Source: Progne subis subis (lineage: Eukaryota; Chordata; Aves; Passeriformes; Hirundinidae). Taken from it: a DNA stretch of 64,000 bases. Of the stretch, positions 37,576-49,862 are shown piece by piece. Position numbers and translations under genes: made by a program. The notes beneath the pieces are model-generated. The model was not told the DNA's origin. It made no database searches and was given only the letters and a program-made list of their open reading frames with translations. The stretch is taken from the NCBI GenBank assembly GCA_022316685.1, contig JAKJHU010000014.1, positions 8,159,001-8,223,000 on the forward strand, written 5' to 3'. Each line of letters starts with the position of its first letter. The first letter of the stretch is position 1.

Positions 37576-40500
37576 AACTGAGTGTCCTTCCAAGTAAAAA
37601 CGAGGTAAAAGAGTTGACAGAATCCCAGGATGGTTTGGGTTGGAGGGACTTAAAGCCCTTCCAGCCCCACCCTGCCATGGCAGGGACACCTCCCACTGTC
37701 CCAGGCTGCTCCAAGCCCTGTCCACCCTGGCCTGGGACACTGCCAGGGATCCAGGGGCAGCCACAGCTGCTCTGGGAAGAATTTCCTTCCAGTATCCCAT
37801 CTAAGCCTGCCCTCTGCAGTGGGAAGCCATTCCCCCTTGTCCTGTCATCTGGGCCCATGCAAAGGGTTGTTTCCTCCCCCAACAGTTTTATATCTTTCCT
37901 TTAAGAAAGTCAGGTTTTCCAGGCTTTTCCAATTCCCTCACTTCCTGTCTTGGCTGCCAACACACCAACAAAACACAAATCAAGCCCGTTTCCTTTCGGC
38001 CACCGGAGAGGAAGATGAAACACCACCTGAAGATTTTTAACTGGCTATTAATTATTGAGGGAAACCCCAACTCAGTTTAAAAATGCTACAGAGCCAAGCT
38101 TCCAACGCTCTCCTTGGCAACAGAAGGAGCAACACCCGATGGCAAAGCTCCCAGAGCGAGGAACAAGCAATTCTTAGGCTGTGGTGTTGACTGGCCTGGA
38201 AGCCAGGCAGCCCCTTATCAGTGTGGGGTATTTTTAGAAGCCTTGTGATAACGCGGTGTGCTGGAGCTGGGCCACATTCCCAGCCAATCCTGCCCACGGC
38301 CTTTAGGGATCCTGTCTAGGCTTTCATGGCCCGTGCCAGGCTCACATTCCCACTGCCAGTTCCCAGGATTCGACACAACAGCTGCAGGGGGGCTCCAGCT
38401 CAGGGTTATGTAAGTGCCTGGGCAAAGGGGGGCTTTGAAATCAACGCCTATGCTGGGGTTTAAGTGCACAGGAACAGGGTTTGTTACAGCAAGGAGAAGG
38501 GCACTGGAAAATGCTGCTCTGTGCTCTGTTTTCCCAGCCTTGGATGCGTCTGTAATTTATTCTGGGGTGTGCTTAAAGCAGAAAATTACAGGGAGGAAAT
38601 CAGACCTTTAATACAGAGCAGGGTTTGAGAGCCCTGTGTTTTCCTCAATTCCTAAGTTTTCTTTGTGCAGTCAGGGAGGGTCAGGCTCTGCTCCCAGGGA
38701 ACAGAGACAGGAGGAGAGGGAACGGCCTCAGGCTGGGCAGGGGAGGAAATCAGCAGGAATTTCCTCATGGAAAGGTTGTTAAACACTGGAAGGGGCTCCC
38801 AGGGAGGTTTGGAGCCCCTGTCCCTGGAGGTGTCCAAGGAATGAATGTGGCACTCAGTGACAAGGGGGGATCTGGCACAGAGTGGACCCAGTCCAACCGC
38901 AGTGATCCCAGGATTCTGTAAACTCCAGGAGTAACTGCCTGCAGCAAAAGAAGCTGGAGACCCTGGTTTGGTGTGGCTGCACCTGAACCCTGCTGCTGAT
39001 CCCAGCACCACTCACCCCTCCCGGAGCCGTGCGCGTCTGGGTGGAGGCTTGGAAAACTTTGGGAGGTTCATCCCCCATTTTGGAGTAGGTCATCATGGAG
39101 GAGGAGCTGAAAGTGTGTCCTTCAGGTTGGATGGACAGGTCATCCTACAAAGCAAGGCAGGCTCATTATGGGGAGGCAAAACTCGTGGGTCAGAGTTATT
39201 CCTTATTATTTTATTACGGAAAACATCCCTTCACAAAATCAACCCTCCTGGCACCACATAAAACTTCAGTTTTATCTTCAAAGAATAAAGAAAAATTACA
39301 AAACCAATATAATCTGAGCAAAACCGCTCAACTCTTACTGCCTCCTCGAGATTAGCCCCATTTTTATTGGCATTATTTTCAGAGGAATATTTGAAGTAAC
39401 TGGCACTCTCCAGTACAATAAATTTGAGAATCATTTTTAAAAACTCACAAATTTCCTTTGCATTTCCAGCATGCTGTTCCTCATGTTTGACATCATCCTG
39501 TCCATTGCAGAAAATGGATCCCCAAAATCTGCATCCTGCTAAAAAAAAGGGGGAAAGATACTACGGTTAAAAGAGTCTCAACTCTCCCAGTCCCGAAGCT
39601 GGTTTTCACGTGCATTTTGAACTCAAAAAGCTTTTCAGACTGCACTTCACACACAGACAAGCCAAAATGCATCTCTTCCAAAGGAAATTGAGGGAGCTGG
39701 ATTAAGATGGAGATATCGGGAAGATCAAAGTGGAAGATTTGTCACTGAGATGCCAAACTGGCCACAAAATGAGTTTATTTAACAAAAATGTTCACCGGAT
39801 ATTCAAATACCAGTTATTTCACAAATGTGTTCATAAACCTCTGACCTCACCAGCTTCTGCTCTCAAAGCCCTGCATGACCCTTCAGGGTTGAAATTTAAA
39901 TAAATTCACAGTTATGTACTTCAGCGTTGCAAACTTCAAGCTGCATTTAAGCCCAAAATGAAGTAAAATTAAAGCAAAGAAAATCTTCAAGTTATTTTCT
40001 GAGTACAAAAAATTAGAATCCTCTGGGCAAAAACTATGGGCAGGTGATGGATATTTCACAGGACATTCCAGACCCCCAAACCACAGCTGGAAACCACTCC
40101 AAGCCCACCTCCAGGAGCTGCTCTGCTTTACTGGGAGCAGGTTTTGTGTCAGCCCCACAGAAAAATTCTCCAGGCTGCACTCCCAAGTCTGCAGCTTCCC
40201 CAGGGATTATCCCATCCATATCCAGAGGTTAAAGCCCCAGGAAGGATTTTTGGATTTTCTAATTCCCAAACTGCAAACAGCACCAAAAGCAGGATGCAAG
40301 CACAGAGCTCAGCCTCTGCCATGCTTTGGTTACGCACAGCTTACACAGGAGCTACTCCAGGGATACTAACCCCTCTCCCAAAACCTGCAAAGGGCATGAG
40401 GGAGAAGCTGGTGGCCTGAAAAAAAAAAAAAAAAAAAAGAGAAACATCTGGAATTATTATCAGGAACAGCAGAAATTACTTTTATATGCAGCAGATTACA

Positions 40501-43500
40501 TGAAACATTTCCCATCTAATCGAAACCACTCAGGAGGGCCCTGGAAATTAATTAATGAATCCCTGGGTATGTGGAAATAATATATTTATACTGATGATAT
40601 TAGAAAGTGCTAACTGCCACCACATCTAATAAACACTGATAAGTGTGTGTGAAAAGCACTTTGGAGGCTGGCAAACATCTGAACCCCACAAGAACCTTTG
40701 TGCTGATTTCACACTTCAGGCCCCACCCTGCAATGCTCCATTCCAGTCAGGCAGCACCGAAAGCTGATTAAAATCAACAAATCATCCCAGGGATATTGAG
40801 TGTTCCTGCACAGCAGGGCACTGAGAGCCTGGGAGACACAGGGGTGTTTCCAGGAAACCCAGACTGCAGAGTCAGCTAAGGCCTGCAGACACACAGAGGG
40901 TAGAAGGACCAAACCCTCTGCAGGAACTGAATGGGAAAAGAAGGAATTCTCCAGTTCTGGGATAGCTTTAGGACCTCTTCAGGTTTCTGTCAGGACAGAT
41001 TAGGCAGAGCTGTAAATAATAATATATTTTTTCTCTCAGTATCGAGTCCTCCCCAGTAAGAGTTATTAAGCATACAAAGCTTATAAACTCTGTTTTGTAA
41101 CACTAAGAAGCCACTAAAAGCTGTTAAACATTTGCCTGATATACAGGACAATCAGATATCCCAAAAAAACCCAATTAACAGTATCTCTTAATGTTTTAGC
41201 TCATTTCCCCTTTGCTAAAAACTGAACTGCAAACCTGCTGGAGAAAGGAAAAGGTTAAAATTTGAATCCTACAGTGGCAGTCATTGAGTCCTTCCAACTA
41301 ATCTGGTTCCTTTCCAAGCAGTTTTAGGCCTGCTGCAATTTAATTAAACACAGAATTACAACACCACTGATCAGTGTAACTGATTTCAGTGAAATGTATC
41401 TGACATGGTAGCAGAGCTCCACCTTTTCCTACATCAAAACGTAATCTTAAGGCTTTAAATCCTTGGTGGAGCAGCACTTTGAGATGACAAGGCAAAGCTG
41501 AGTCTGGTGTGACATCTGACAGCTCTTCAGTGGAACAGGAGGAACATCAAAAGATCCTGGGAAGGGTTTGGCAGCTGTGGAATCCTTCAGTGCTTGTCAG
41601 GCCAACACAGAGCTCCTGTGTTTGGGGCCTCACATTCGTCCCTCACTGAAGAACAGGGACACAACCCCTGAGCTTTGAAGGTTCTTTTTCTAAAGGAAAA
41701 AACTCTGATGTGGCTTTAGGCAGCACTGATCCAAGGCCTAAGGATCAGCAGAGGGCAGCTCATGCCCTAATTAGATGCAGTTTCTATATTTGCCAGGAGC
41801 TGGATGAGCAGGGGAAGGAATGTGCCAGTTCCTCTCTGGAGCTGCAGGTGACAGGCTCTGTTCCAGCTCGGGCCTGGCCACCAGCCCCTGTCACCTGCCT
41901 CTTCTTCCAACGGCCCTTGAAAATCCAGGGGATTCATCGGAGCAACGGGGAGGCAGCTGCTGGATATCTGCAGGGAGAGGAACGAGCTCCCAACGTTTAT
42001 CCTCTATAAATACAGCTCCAGATAAGGGTTAGACATGACTGTCCTGCATGCCCAGAGCTGAAAAGACACTTTAATTAAACACAGATCACTTGGTAACACA
42101 TAGAAATACTAAATTTCACACTAATTTCCCTGAGCTTTAATCCTTACACGTTTGTATCTAAGGGAATATTAACAGTCAGCCCAAAATCAGAGTATGAAGT
42201 GTTTATCCCCAGCTGCAAAGCTGAAACAGGGTTTAAAATCCACAGATGGATACTCCTGAGGTGGTGGAACCCAGGCTTGTGGAAATCAAACTGAAACAGC
42301 TGCACACAAGGGACTGAAGTGCACAAATGCATCATGGAATTATGGAGTGGGTTGGCTTGGAAGGGACCTGGCCTTGAACCCTTCCAGGGATAGGGCAGCC
42401 ACATCCAGACAGCTTTTTAAGCCAACATAAAGAGGAAATCCACGTGCAGAGAACGTGGGACATTTTAACGCCTTTCAGTGACAGAAACATTTAATGCGTT
42501 ACATTTATGAAATCAAGCATTGGATAGGTGATCAGTTTGCTCATTAAGCGCTGTCTGTTCGATGGACAATCAGCCAAACCCAGAGCGGTGGGGCCTGACA
42601 GATGTTCAGCAGAGATAAGCAATGTGCCACCAAGGAGGGATGGCTCCCGTTCCCCTGGAAGCGCTGCCGGGAGGCTCCAGGAGCCCGTGCACGGCCCGGC
42701 TCAGGGCCACTCACCCTGCGAGCTCCCCTGGGGGCCACCTGCGAGTCCTGCCGGGCCCGGCCGTCCGCTCTCTCCCTTCCCTCCGGGAGGCTCAGGAACG
42801 GATCCCGCGCCAAGGGCTCCGAGAAGCTCCTCATCACCTGCCTCATGTGCTCGTGGTGGGCAGCAAAGGGATCCCTGCAGGCACAGAGGCACGGCCCCAG
42901 TCAGAACCCCAAACACATCACCCTGCCCTGGCACAGGCACCAACGCTCCCTTTAACCCGAACCCGCAGGCACAGCTCCCAAAAGGAAACAGCACAGGATT
43001 GTGTCGTTTAAATCAAACTGTGTCAGGTCACACGGTGGGAAACTCAGGGTTTAAACTTTTAGAATATAATAATAATATATATATAAAACAAAATACAAGT
43101 TTTAAAGAGAAAACTAATCCTTCTTTTTCACCTTCTTCTTCATAGGCCTAAGTAGTGTTTTGTAATTAGATAAAGAAGTCCACATTGCGAGCCACGAGTA
43201 GTTAGTTATTAAGTTAAAAGTAAAAATAATTTATATGTCATTTCTTAATTACAGTTGATCCTTAAAGAACCTTCTAGAGAGAAAAATACGACTCCATTTT
43301 TAGTTTGTTAACTTAAAGTGCTGTAGAACTCACAGTTTGTGAGACTGTAATATCAATTAATAAACATCTAAATCCGAACAACAAATACCACCTTATGCAT
43401 TTAATCCCAACCCCAGCAAAAAGAAAACAAAACACAACACGTTATTTCAGCTGATGGACAATGGCTCCAGGATACTGCAAACTCCCTTTTAAAATATTCC

Positions 43501-46500
43501 ATAGGGTTGTTTATCCAAATTTTTACTTGAATAGGACCCAACTGGGCAATCTCCCGTTCCAAATAAACTCTGATTTTCTCTTCCCTTCCCATCTCTCAGG
43601 CTGGGTGTCTGAGATCTCTTTTCTCTCAGCTGCCCTCACTGCTCTCCTGGTATCCCCATTCCTTTTCCTCTTTCCTCATCTTCTCCAGAAATATCCATCC
43701 TTGGCTGCACCTTTCACTCCAGCCTGTGTTTAATACTTGCCAGAACCATCAACTGACCCATATTTTATTTATCGCTATTTCCACCTCCAACACCTGACAT
43801 TAAAATAATTCTTTTCGAATTTTCTCCCTTTATCTTCCAAAGCTCAGCACTGTCCTATTCACTGAACTCCTCATTTCCCACTGGATCCCTCCTCATCCCT
43901 CAAATTTATTCTGCTGCCAGCTCCCATCCTACTTTTCCTTCTCCCTGTCCCACATGCTGAAAAATACCCATTACCCTCTAAATTCAGGCCAGTTCCATCT
44001 CCTGTAGTCCCCCACTGCTGCTCCTTTGCCTTCCCTCCCCACAAATCCTTCTCCCACATCCTTTTCCTGAGCTTAGGAAGGAGATTCTCACTTCCTTTTC
44101 GTTTTCCTCTTATCTTCCCCCTCCTCTCCTGTGCCAAAAAAACCTACACAACTCCACTGGTATTCCCAAAGCTTGGCTTGCAAGGAAAACATCGTTCTAC
44201 TTCCCAAGCTCTCTAAGGTGGACAAGACCTGATATTCCTAATTAAGGCCAAAAGAGAAGCAGAGCAGGAATTTTTCAGAAGTACAGGGTACAAGCAGCGC
44301 TGCTGCCTGAGGGCCAGGCTGCAAATGAACACTTCCCATACAAACGAACACTTCCCATACAAATTCCCCTGGGTCATTTCCTCCTTCCATCTCCTCATCC
44401 TCTTTGCCATCCCACTGAAAACCACTTTATTACCACGAACAGTCACTTCCCAGGTATGTTTATTTAGGTTTAAACACCTCACCCTCCTTCCTCTCAATTC
44501 CTGGCACTACCCACACCCTCCAGCCTTTCCTGGGACATCTCAGGAGGAAAAGCATCAGGCTGTTCCTGACTTTTCCCTGCCCAGCTTTTCTGCTCCCCAC
44601 CCCTTATCTCCAGCCCCACCACAAGCAGCTCCCACATCACGTGGCTGCTTTGATCTTGTGCCAAAGTCATACTTTGCGTTTATTTTTTTCTCTTTCAAGT
44701 GAGAAAGATGAACCTGAGCTTGGAAGAAGGTTTTTTTAACACAAAAATATCCCTTTAAGCTACGCCCAGAGTTAAACTCAGCCCAGAAGAGACTGTTAAA
44801 GTGTTTTAGTGATGCTGTGGAGCAGCCCCTGCCCTGCTCCCGGCTCTGGCTCCAGCCCTGGGGTGATAAGGAGCTTCCCCAGCCGTGCTCCCTCACTGCA
44901 GGATGAAGAGCAGATGGAAAAACGCCTGGCATGAGCCAGGGACAGGGAATCACACCGGCACCACCTCGGGATGTGCACAATTCCAGCAGATCCCAAACCC
45001 CAGAGGTTTGGTTATCAACACAAAGAGCTCCTTAGTACCAGGGGCAGGGAAATCAGATGCAAACTGAGGAATGACAGGCTTAGGAACAGAAGGAAAGGCT
45101 CCCAATTCCCAGTTTTAGGGAGTAGTTAATAAAAAAGAATTAATGCTGTCAAGCCTCAAAAGAAACACCCCAATTTTGTTATGATCTGGAGTAGGGTTAA
45201 ACCAATGGAAAGGGAACAGAAAATCCATTTGGAAGACGAAGTTTCCAAGGAATTAAACCTTGATGGTTCCAAGGACTGAAACTCAAACCAGAATTACAAG
45301 AGGAGGAGCTCACCCTGACAATCAGAGATGCACTGGAAAAGGCAAAGTTTCTGCAGGGCACCTGCAGGATTTTAAGATCCTTGCTCCAAGCACAGATTTT
45401 ATGGGATGGCAGCAGGTGTAGGACACCCTGATTTAACCATTATTGATGTAAAATATGACCTTTTGGAGGGGAGAAGATACTTTGGGTGAGAAGGACGTGA
45501 TTTCTGTTACAGCACGAAAAGTGATGAGGACAAAGTGAGGGGTTCACAGGGTTTTGTACACCAAATCTGTGCCCTTCATGTGCTAAACACTAAATTATTT
45601 TTAAAATTCAATTCTGGATGGAGACAGACAATTTAAACATCTATTGTTCCAGCACTCTGCAGTAACAGAATTTTATCTAATATGTATTAACCTGACATTA
45701 AACGTGCAAGTATAACGTTACTGCTCACTTCAGTGCATGAAGTCCTAGAACAATAAAATCCATGTATTACTTCTGTAAACTGTACTTTGTATTAGATGCA
45801 TTTCTTTTTATCAGATATTAGATGGAAGATTAGATATTTTTTTTCCCATTCAGGAAGTTATGTAAGGCTGCAGCTGCAGATTCTCTCTGGGGAGAACACC
45901 TGGCACAACAAACCAAAGAGAATTAAATCCAGAGCGTGCAGTTGGCAGGGAAAACAAAGCTCCTGCACCTGTGCCGGGTGTCAGGGCTGGATCCCAGGCT
46001 GGCCCAGCACCTTTGGGTGAGTGACTGCTGCTTCCCCGGGACAGCTGCTCACACAGGGGCTCCAACCCAGGCACTATTTCCAGTTCAGCATCAAACTCTC
46101 TCCTTATGAGGCAGCTGGAGCCTATTATGACACTATTTTGGAAGCTAATCTTATCTGAGGTAATCAGCTCAATTCCTTCACTGTATGCAAAGCAGACTGA
46201 CGAGGACAGTGCTGAGAAAATGAGTCTCAATTTCCAGCTCATCTTTCACACACACTCCCTGCCTCCACCTCCTGCAATCCTTTTTTTCCCCTGCACCAGT
46301 GGCTACAATGACAAGGAATTAATTAGTAAATAAGCAGCAGTTATTTCAAACAAGACCTGATTTCTATTATTGCTTTAATTCAAGAAGACAATTTGCATAG
46401 GGAAGTTTCCTGCATAGAGCTGTTATAACAGCAGGAATATTCCTAGAAACCAGGAGTGCTAATCTGTGTGGCACAGCTTTGGGAATTCTCCTGGAATGCG

Positions 46501-48269
46501 CTGCAGATCAGCAGAAAATTCTCCTTTAAGCAGCCTCAGCCAGAGCTCCTGGTAACCAGGAGATCGAGACAACAGACCACATCACAGGCCTGCTGCTCCC
46601 TTCCTCACCCAGCCCTTATCTCCGCTGCTAATTAAATTCCTGAGAGTTTTTTCAAAGATTTAAAATAATTACCGAGGCTCCTCAGAGTGCTCTGATCCCA
46701 TCTGCATCCACTACAAATTACAGTTTCTGACCAAAGACATGAAACGGGACCAGACCAGGTAATTCAGCAGCTCTGGCAAAGGACAGAAGCATCTGCATCA
46801 CTCACTGCTCACACTTAGCTTCCAGCGACAAAAGAAGATTCCCACAGGGAATAAACCGAGCTCACACTTGAACACACAGACAGGAGCCACCACTGTGCTC
46901 ACGGTATGGAAACAGAACCACAGAACGGTTTGGGCTGGAAAGGACCTTAAAGATGATCCTGTTCCACCCCTGCCATGGGCAGGGACACCTTTCCACCACC
47001 CCAGGCTGCTCCAAACCCCATCCAACCTTGTACAATTCCAGGGAAGAGGCAGCCACAGCTCCTCTGGATAACCTGTGCCTCACAGGGAATAAGAACAAAA
47101 CCCAATCTGCTGAGGTGAAGCACCACGGTCCCCTCGGGAAACAAGCACAGGGAGACACTTTGCCATCAGTGCTCTCGCACACGCGTTGGCAAAGTTTGAA
47201 CTGAAGAACACCCAGTGTTCTAAGTAGTGCTGGCATTGAGGAGAGCTCAGAGACAGCCCATGGCTAAGTGATTAATTAAACACGCACATAAATCCCGATG
47301 AGCTACACTACTGAACCTGTAGCTAGGAAATTGAAGAGCAAACAAACTCAACACTCTCCACCCAAGGAGGTGAAGCCCTCCTCTGTATGAAATGCGGATT
47401 AAACCCTTCCCTGCTGAGAGGGGAGGCAGACTCAAGTCTCCGCTCTTGAACCTCGCTGAGGACGTTTAACCACTGCACGGATTATGGGGGGCTCGGGCGG
47501 CACCGGGTGCGACACAAGGGCAGTTAAACGGCCCCGACAGCGGCACCGACCCCTTTAACCCGCCCGACTCTGATCCTTCCACCTGCACCGATCCCTTTAA
47601 CCCGCCCGACCCTGATCCTTCCACCTACACCGATCCCTTTAACCCGCTCCACTCCTTCCACCTGCACCGATCCCTTTAACCCGCCCCGATCCCGGTCCTT
47701 CCACCTGCACCGACCCCTTTAACCCACCCGATCCCGGTCCTTCCACCTGCACCGATCCCTTTAACCCACCCGATCCCGGTCCTTCCACCTGCACCGATCC
47801 CTTTAACCCGCCCGATCCCGCTCCTTCCACCTGCACCGATCCCGCTCCTTCCACCTGCAGCGATCCCTCTAACCCGCCCCTATCCCGGCCCTGCACCTGC
47901 CCCGATCCCTTTAATCAGCACGGACCCCACGTCCTTCCACCAGCTCCGATCCCTTTAGTCAGAACCAACCCCATGTCCTCCCACCCGCCCCGATCCCTTT
48001 AACCAGCACCGACCCCATGTCCTTCCACCCGCACCGATTCCCGGCTCCTTCTACCCGCACCGGCCTCGGGAGCTGCCTCAGCCAACGGTCGGTCCCACGC
48101 ACCCGCCCGCCCGCCCGTTTACAACCCCGGCCCGGCCCGTGGGAGCCCACCGCCGCCTCAGTCCCCTCAGGGCCGACCCCTCTCCGCCTCACCGCCGTGC
48201 GCCGCAGCCGCCCGCCCCTCACCTAAAGAAGGGATCGTCCTCAAAGCACCTGCTGAGCCCCCCGAACAT
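36745..48269 (-). CDS. MLF1: MLF1, myeloid leukemia factor 1; one apparent frameshift
   Basis: Seven coding exons in transcript order: 48269-48223, 42874-42715, 39538-39449, 39144-39016, 37538-37380, 37124-36992 and 36847-36745, with GT-AG introns. With one base restored in exon 5 the product is about 273 residues (human 268). MLF1 is a nucleo-cytoplasmic adaptor fused to NPM in t(3;5) leukaemia; it binds 14-3-3 and is abundant in ciliated tissue and testis. The 14-3-3 site RSFSEP is kept at residues 31-36, the same place as in human. Other family text: MFGGLSRCFEDDPFF, MMTYSKMGDEPPKVFQAST, ESGLEKIAIGHHIQDRAHV, MNQEFINLDE, and a basic C-terminus ending LKSSKK. The break in exon 5 is an A-run of five where six is expected. 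Its 3' end follows the GFM1 promoter by about 1 kb; all three minus-strand genes are head-to-tail. Confidence 0.95.
36992..37124 (-). CDS. MLF1: MLF1 exon 6
   Basis: 133 nt, phase 1 to 2. Encodes EADTFNQEWQKEIMKFRPC followed by an arginine/serine-rich part; corresponds to human DEEWQSEVLKYKP. Confidence 0.93.
37380..37538 (-). CDS. MLF1: MLF1 exon 5 (-1 frameshift)
   Basis: Encodes VKETRKALKDSESGLEKIAI and GHHIQDRAHVIK; the frame then slips at a five-base A run (plus-strand TTTTT at 37441-37445). One more A restores KSKNAKTGDEEMNQEFINLD and the phase needed by exon 6. Raw length is 159 nt; expected 160. The acceptor follows a 29-base T run on the coding strand. Confidence 0.92.
37544..37572. 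repeat. 29-base poly(A) tract (poly(T) of MLF1 exon 5 acceptor)
   Basis: Uninterrupted A run on the plus strand. In the MLF1 pre-mRNA it is a poly(U) tract ending six bases before the exon 5 splice site. Confidence 0.95.
37617..37905 (-). mobile_element. CR1 LINE fragment in MLF1 intron 4
   Basis: AATCCCAGGATGGTTTGGGT, ACACCTCCCACTGTCCCAGG, CCAGGGGCAGCCACAGCTGC and GGGAAGCCATTCCCCCTTGT. One of the longest and best preserved CR1 copies in the window. Confidence 0.9.
38675..38920 (+). mobile_element. CR1 LINE fragment in MLF1 intron 4
   Basis: GGAGAGGGAACGGCCTCAGG, AAACACTGGAAGGGGCTCCC, CTGGAGGTGTCCAAGGAATG and ending CCAGGATTCTGTAA; 5'-truncated, plus-oriented. Confidence 0.85.
39016..39144 (-). 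CDS. MLF1: MLF1 exon 4
   Basis: 129 nt. Encodes DDLSIQPEGHTFSSSSMMTY then SKMGDEPPKVFQASTQTRTA and PGG, the best conserved stretch of the protein. Confidence 0.95.
39449..39538 (-). CDS. MLF1: MLF1 exon 3
   Basis: 90 nt, 30 codons. Encodes QDADFGDPFSAMDRMMSNMR and NSMLEMQRKF, the methionine-rich segment typical of MLF proteins. Confidence 0.94.
40418..40438. repeat. Poly(A) tract
   Basis: About 20 A residues in MLF1 intron 2; no other feature attached. Confidence 0.9.
42325..42415 (-). mobile_element. Short CR1 LINE fragment in MLF1 intron 2
   Basis: ATCATGGAATTATGGAGTGG, GTTGGCTTGGAAGGGACCTG and CTTCCAGGGATAGGGCAGCC: a diverged antisense CR1 end. Confidence 0.7.
42715..42874 (-). CDS. MLF1: MLF1 exon 2 (14-3-3 site)
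   Basis: 160 nt. Encodes DPFAAHHEHMRQVMRSFSEP, then LARDPFLSLPEGRERADGRA. It includes the 14-3-3 motif. Very GC-rich compared with later exons. Phase 0 at the donor. Confidence 0.93.
43064..43095. repeat. AT microsatellite in MLF1 intron 1
   Basis: (AAT)n/(AT)n run, ATAATAATAATATATATATA. No function is apparent. Confidence 0.85.
46910..47090 (-). mobile_element. CR1 LINE fragment in MLF1 intron 1
   Basis: AACCACAGAACGGTTTGGGC, TGGAAAGGACCTTAAAGATG, CCATGGGCAGGGACACCTTT and GAGGCAGCCACAGCTCCTCT: a well-preserved antisense CR1 end. Confidence 0.9.
47540..48060. repeat. Minisatellite in MLF1 intron 1 next to exon 1
   Basis: About a dozen copies of a roughly 40-base unit: GATCCCTTTAACCCGCCCGA then TCCCGGTCCTTCCACCTGCA. 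Sequence decays toward the exon 1 side. It lies 160 to 680 bases downstream of the MLF1 exon 1 donor. Frames such as VQVEGAGSGGLKGS are repeat artefacts. Confidence 0.93.
48223..48269 (-). CDS. MLF1: MLF1 exon 1 (start)
   Basis: ATG at 48269 in the context CGCCATGT. Encodes MFGGLSRCFEDDPFF, the conserved MLF-family N-terminus; ends TTTAG/gtgagg in phase 2. Confidence 0.92.
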
Positions 48270-48480
48270 GGCGGCGACCACTGCGCTCTGCGCGCCCCCG
48301 GCCCCGCGCGGCCCCTCCTCACCGCGCCGCGCGCCGCCCCGCGCCGCGCACGTGACTCCAGAGGCCGCGCCCATTGGCTGGCGCGCCGCAGGGGGGAGGG
48401 GCTCCCCGCGCGCCGCCGTTGCCGTGGTGACCGCGGGGCCGCCGCTCCAGAAGGTTCCGGGGAATCGGGCTAAAAATAAT
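48270..48480 (-). promoter_or_regulatory. MLF1: MLF1 CpG-island promoter: CCAAT, CACGTG and X-box-like motifs
   Basis: Upstream of the MLF1 ATG (toward higher coordinates) lie CACGTG at 48349-48354, an inverted CCAAT box (ATTGG at 48373-48377), and GTTGCCGTGGTGACC at 48418-48432. The last is an imperfect palindrome resembling the RFX X-box (GTNRCC, spacer, RGYNAC). The block is CpG-rich and lacks a TATA box. The motifs are seen; their use is inferred. Confidence 0.55.
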
Positions 48481-49654
48481 GCGGGAAATAACTCGAGAAA
48501 TTCGGGAAAAAAATCGGGAATTAATTCGGGAATTGTGGGAAATGCGGCAATGGCGGCCTCGCTGCCCCTCCCGCAGCCCCGCTGTGCCGCGGGGTGCGCC
48601 CCGCTCCTGGGCAGTGTGAGGCGGGGACGGGCCCGGCCTCAGCGGGGCTGCTCGGAGATTTTAGAAATAATTCTGTTTTTTCCGGTAGATGGCAGTAAAA
48701 TAAAGCTGCGGCTGGAAACTGGGGGGACGTGTTAAAGCATCGAGAGGCCGGAGTGAAGGAAGGACCCGTGAAGCAGCTATTCCAGGGAAGCAGCAGCGAG
48801 GAGGGAGCGGGACGGAGCAAGGGCAGGGATGCTCCGGGTGAGGATCGGGCTTCCAGGGCACATCCCCTTCCCAAGGCTCGGGGACAGGGCGTGATCGCTG
48901 CCCTGCCCTGCTTGGGGTTGGCTTACGGCTCAACAGCGAAAAGGAGCTCTTGGTTTTAGCAGGAAGAAGCGAATAAAGGGGAAACCCCCCGCAGCAAACT
49001 TTTGGAATAGTCGTCAGAAGGTTTCAGTAAAAGCATGGATTTGGGAGAGTTTTCCCGGCCTAAATCTTAGAACATTTTGAGAGGATGAAGTTCCAGGAGC
49101 AGGAGAATTGGCAGAACTTTGTATTTGATCCAGGAATTACATTAAAGAATATATTGTATTAAAGAAAATCCACCTGGTTGGTTGTGACAAGTGAACATTC
49201 CAGCCTGGAATGGCTGCCCTAAAACCAGCCAGAACATCTCTGTCGATCACAATATTGACAAGTAATATGAGCACTGTAAAGGATTTAATCACTATGGTAA
49301 AGACGCTGCTTGTGGAGTTTTTAGTGGGAATAAACTTTACCTTCAGAGCAGTTTTAAATAGTTCTAAAATCTTCGAATAACTGCAGTGCAGAGGTTGAGG
49401 TCGTTAAAATATTTCTAACGTTCTGTGCGTGGCTTGAAACAAAGCTGAATTCCGTGTGTGAGCAATAAAACCCATCCCAAGTGGCGCGAGATTTGGTGGT
49501 GAAAAGCGCAGGAGAGGCAGAGCTGCCTCCCCTGGGCTGGTTTATTTGCTGCTCTCTCATCCACAGAGGTCACCTGGGCAGTGCTGGGGTGACCCTGGCA
49601 GCATTCCCTGCTCACCAGTCGCTCCAAACATTCCAGCCTGGAGTGAATCCCAAA

Positions 49655-49862
49655 GCCACGGGCTGGGGTTTGGGAAGGAATCGTTCCCTGGGAGGGTGGG
49701 GAGGGGCTGGGATGGGATTCCCAGAGCAGCTGTGGCTGTCCCTGGACCCCCGGCAGTGCTGGGGACAGGGTTTGGAGCAGCCTGGCACGGCGGGAGGTGT
49801 CCCAGCCCATCCAGGTGGATCTTTAAGGTCCCTCCCAACCCAAACCATTCCATGATTCCCTG
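49655..49862 (+). mobile_element. CR1 LINE 3' fragment
   Basis: CCTGGGAGGGTGGGGAGGGG, AGCTGTGGCTGTCCCTGGAC, CGGCGGGAGGTGTCCCAGCC and CAACCCAAACCATTCCATGA, in plus orientation. Confidence 0.9.

Larger units (their letters stand above)
39545..42714 (-). other. MLF1: MLF1 intron 2
   Basis: A 3.2-kb, mostly AT-rich intron with a poly(A) tract and a short antisense CR1 remnant at about 42325-42415 (GGTTGGCTTGGAAGGGACCT). No further exon is recognised. Confidence 0.75.
42875..48222 (-). other. MLF1: MLF1 intron 1
   Basis: A 5.3-kb intron, the longest in MLF1. It contains a pyrimidine-rich stretch (about 43560-44120 and 44360-44640), one CR1 copy at about 46.9 kb and a minisatellite next to exon 1. 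No exon is recognised. Confidence 0.8.
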
